DNA of 53,749 bases from Bacteroidales bacterium (GTDB lineage Bacteria > Bacteroidota > Bacteroidia > Bacteroidales > UBA932): contig JAGCVW010000015.1 in assembly GCA_017962165.1 (NCBI GenBank), positions 1-53,749 on the forward strand. Direction: 5' to 3'. Positions 53,629 through 53,749 of the stretch are shown piece after piece. A model generated the notes under the pieces. That model was not told the origin of the DNA and did no database searches. It saw only the letters and a program-made list of their open reading frames with translations. Positions within the stretch are counted from its first letter, which is position 1. Every line of letters begins with the position of its first letter. A program made the position numbers and the translations under genes.

Positions 53629-53749
53629 TATAGATAAAATCTGATACCGATACTTGCGTCAACGTGAGAAGCGGCCTGAGCCTGACCGCTTTCCACCTCA
53701 ACTTTGCTTTTTACCCCGTTCTCGGTTCGATAGATATCTTTTACCACTC
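53628..53749 (-). CDS. 3' end of an unidentified gene, 5' part outside the window
   Basis: An open frame enters from the right edge and ends at TAA 53628-53630, giving 40 residues that finish SIGIRFYL. The stop overlaps the thyA ATG, as the other genes in this group do, so it is very likely real and co-transcribed. The alternating hydrophobic end would suit a last outer-membrane strand, but this is too short to identify. Confidence 0.6.
   Translation of the reverse strand, partial: VVKDIYRTENGVKSKVEVESGQAQAASHVDASIGIRFYL

Noticed and set aside
1..53749. CRISPR arrays, insertion sequences, prophage or defence genes
   Set aside because: No regularly spaced repeats, transposases, integrases, Cas or restriction-modification genes were found on either strand.

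Overview
The window is a gene-dense piece of a Bacteroidales (Bacteroidota) chromosome. Evidence: Bacteroidetes promoter boxes of the form TAnnTTTG, several with a TTTG or TTG about 19-20 bases upstream; SPII lipoproteins with SC lipoboxes; Ig-like/FISUMP-type surface lipoproteins; a TonB receptor paired with a DUF4249 lipoprotein; split GcvPA/GcvPB; Bacteroidetes-type FrdAB and CoaX. Species cannot be read from the sequence; a gut-associated Bacteroidales is my inference. No gap between genes exceeds 300 bases; the largest is 238 bases (33992-34229).

Layout: 0-4.5 kb holds two tandem paralogous surface lipoproteins, a tRNA-Ala(CGC) and a lone lipoprotein. 4.5-8.4 kb (+) is a tightly overlapped set: PLDc_N micro-protein, nicotinamidase-like enzyme, TonB-dependent receptor, DUF4249 lipoprotein. 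8.4-16.2 kb (-) is a complete glycine cleavage operon (AAA ATPase, lplA, gcvT, gcvH, gcvPA, gcvPB, lpdA). 16.4-22.7 kb (-) has dnaE, a degenerate ThiL-like protein and glyS. 22.7-28.1 kb (-) is ybeY-mnmG-ruvA-sufS-sufE-DUF59-folK. 28.2-30.1 kb (+) has tonB and hflX. 30.2-34.0 kb (-) has ruvB-frdA-frdB. 34.2-43.6 kb (+) has mfd, coaX and an envelope set (OMP, TPR, lptC, ppiD). 43.7-47.7 kb has galK, an EEP hydrolase, ychF and rsmA. 47.7-53.7 kb (-) has thyA-folA-NSS transporter-outer-membrane metallopeptidase-CpXC.

Two things stand out. First, 34015-34224 looks like a replication origin: a 43-base AT-rich stretch followed by seven DnaA-box-like sites, at a point where gene orientation switches from mostly leftward to mostly rightward. 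Two parS-like ParB sites lie 8-10 kb away, inside mnmG (26052-26065) and sufS (24204-24219). Second, two copies of a structured element (9777-9883 and 30104-30208) share a ~67-nt core of nested hairpins, but each is clamped by its own unrelated, nearly perfectly complementary arms of 17-26 bp, with a bulged A at the same place. I do not recognise this element; it is the best candidate here for something undescribed.

No CRISPR array, insertion sequence, prophage or restriction system was seen.
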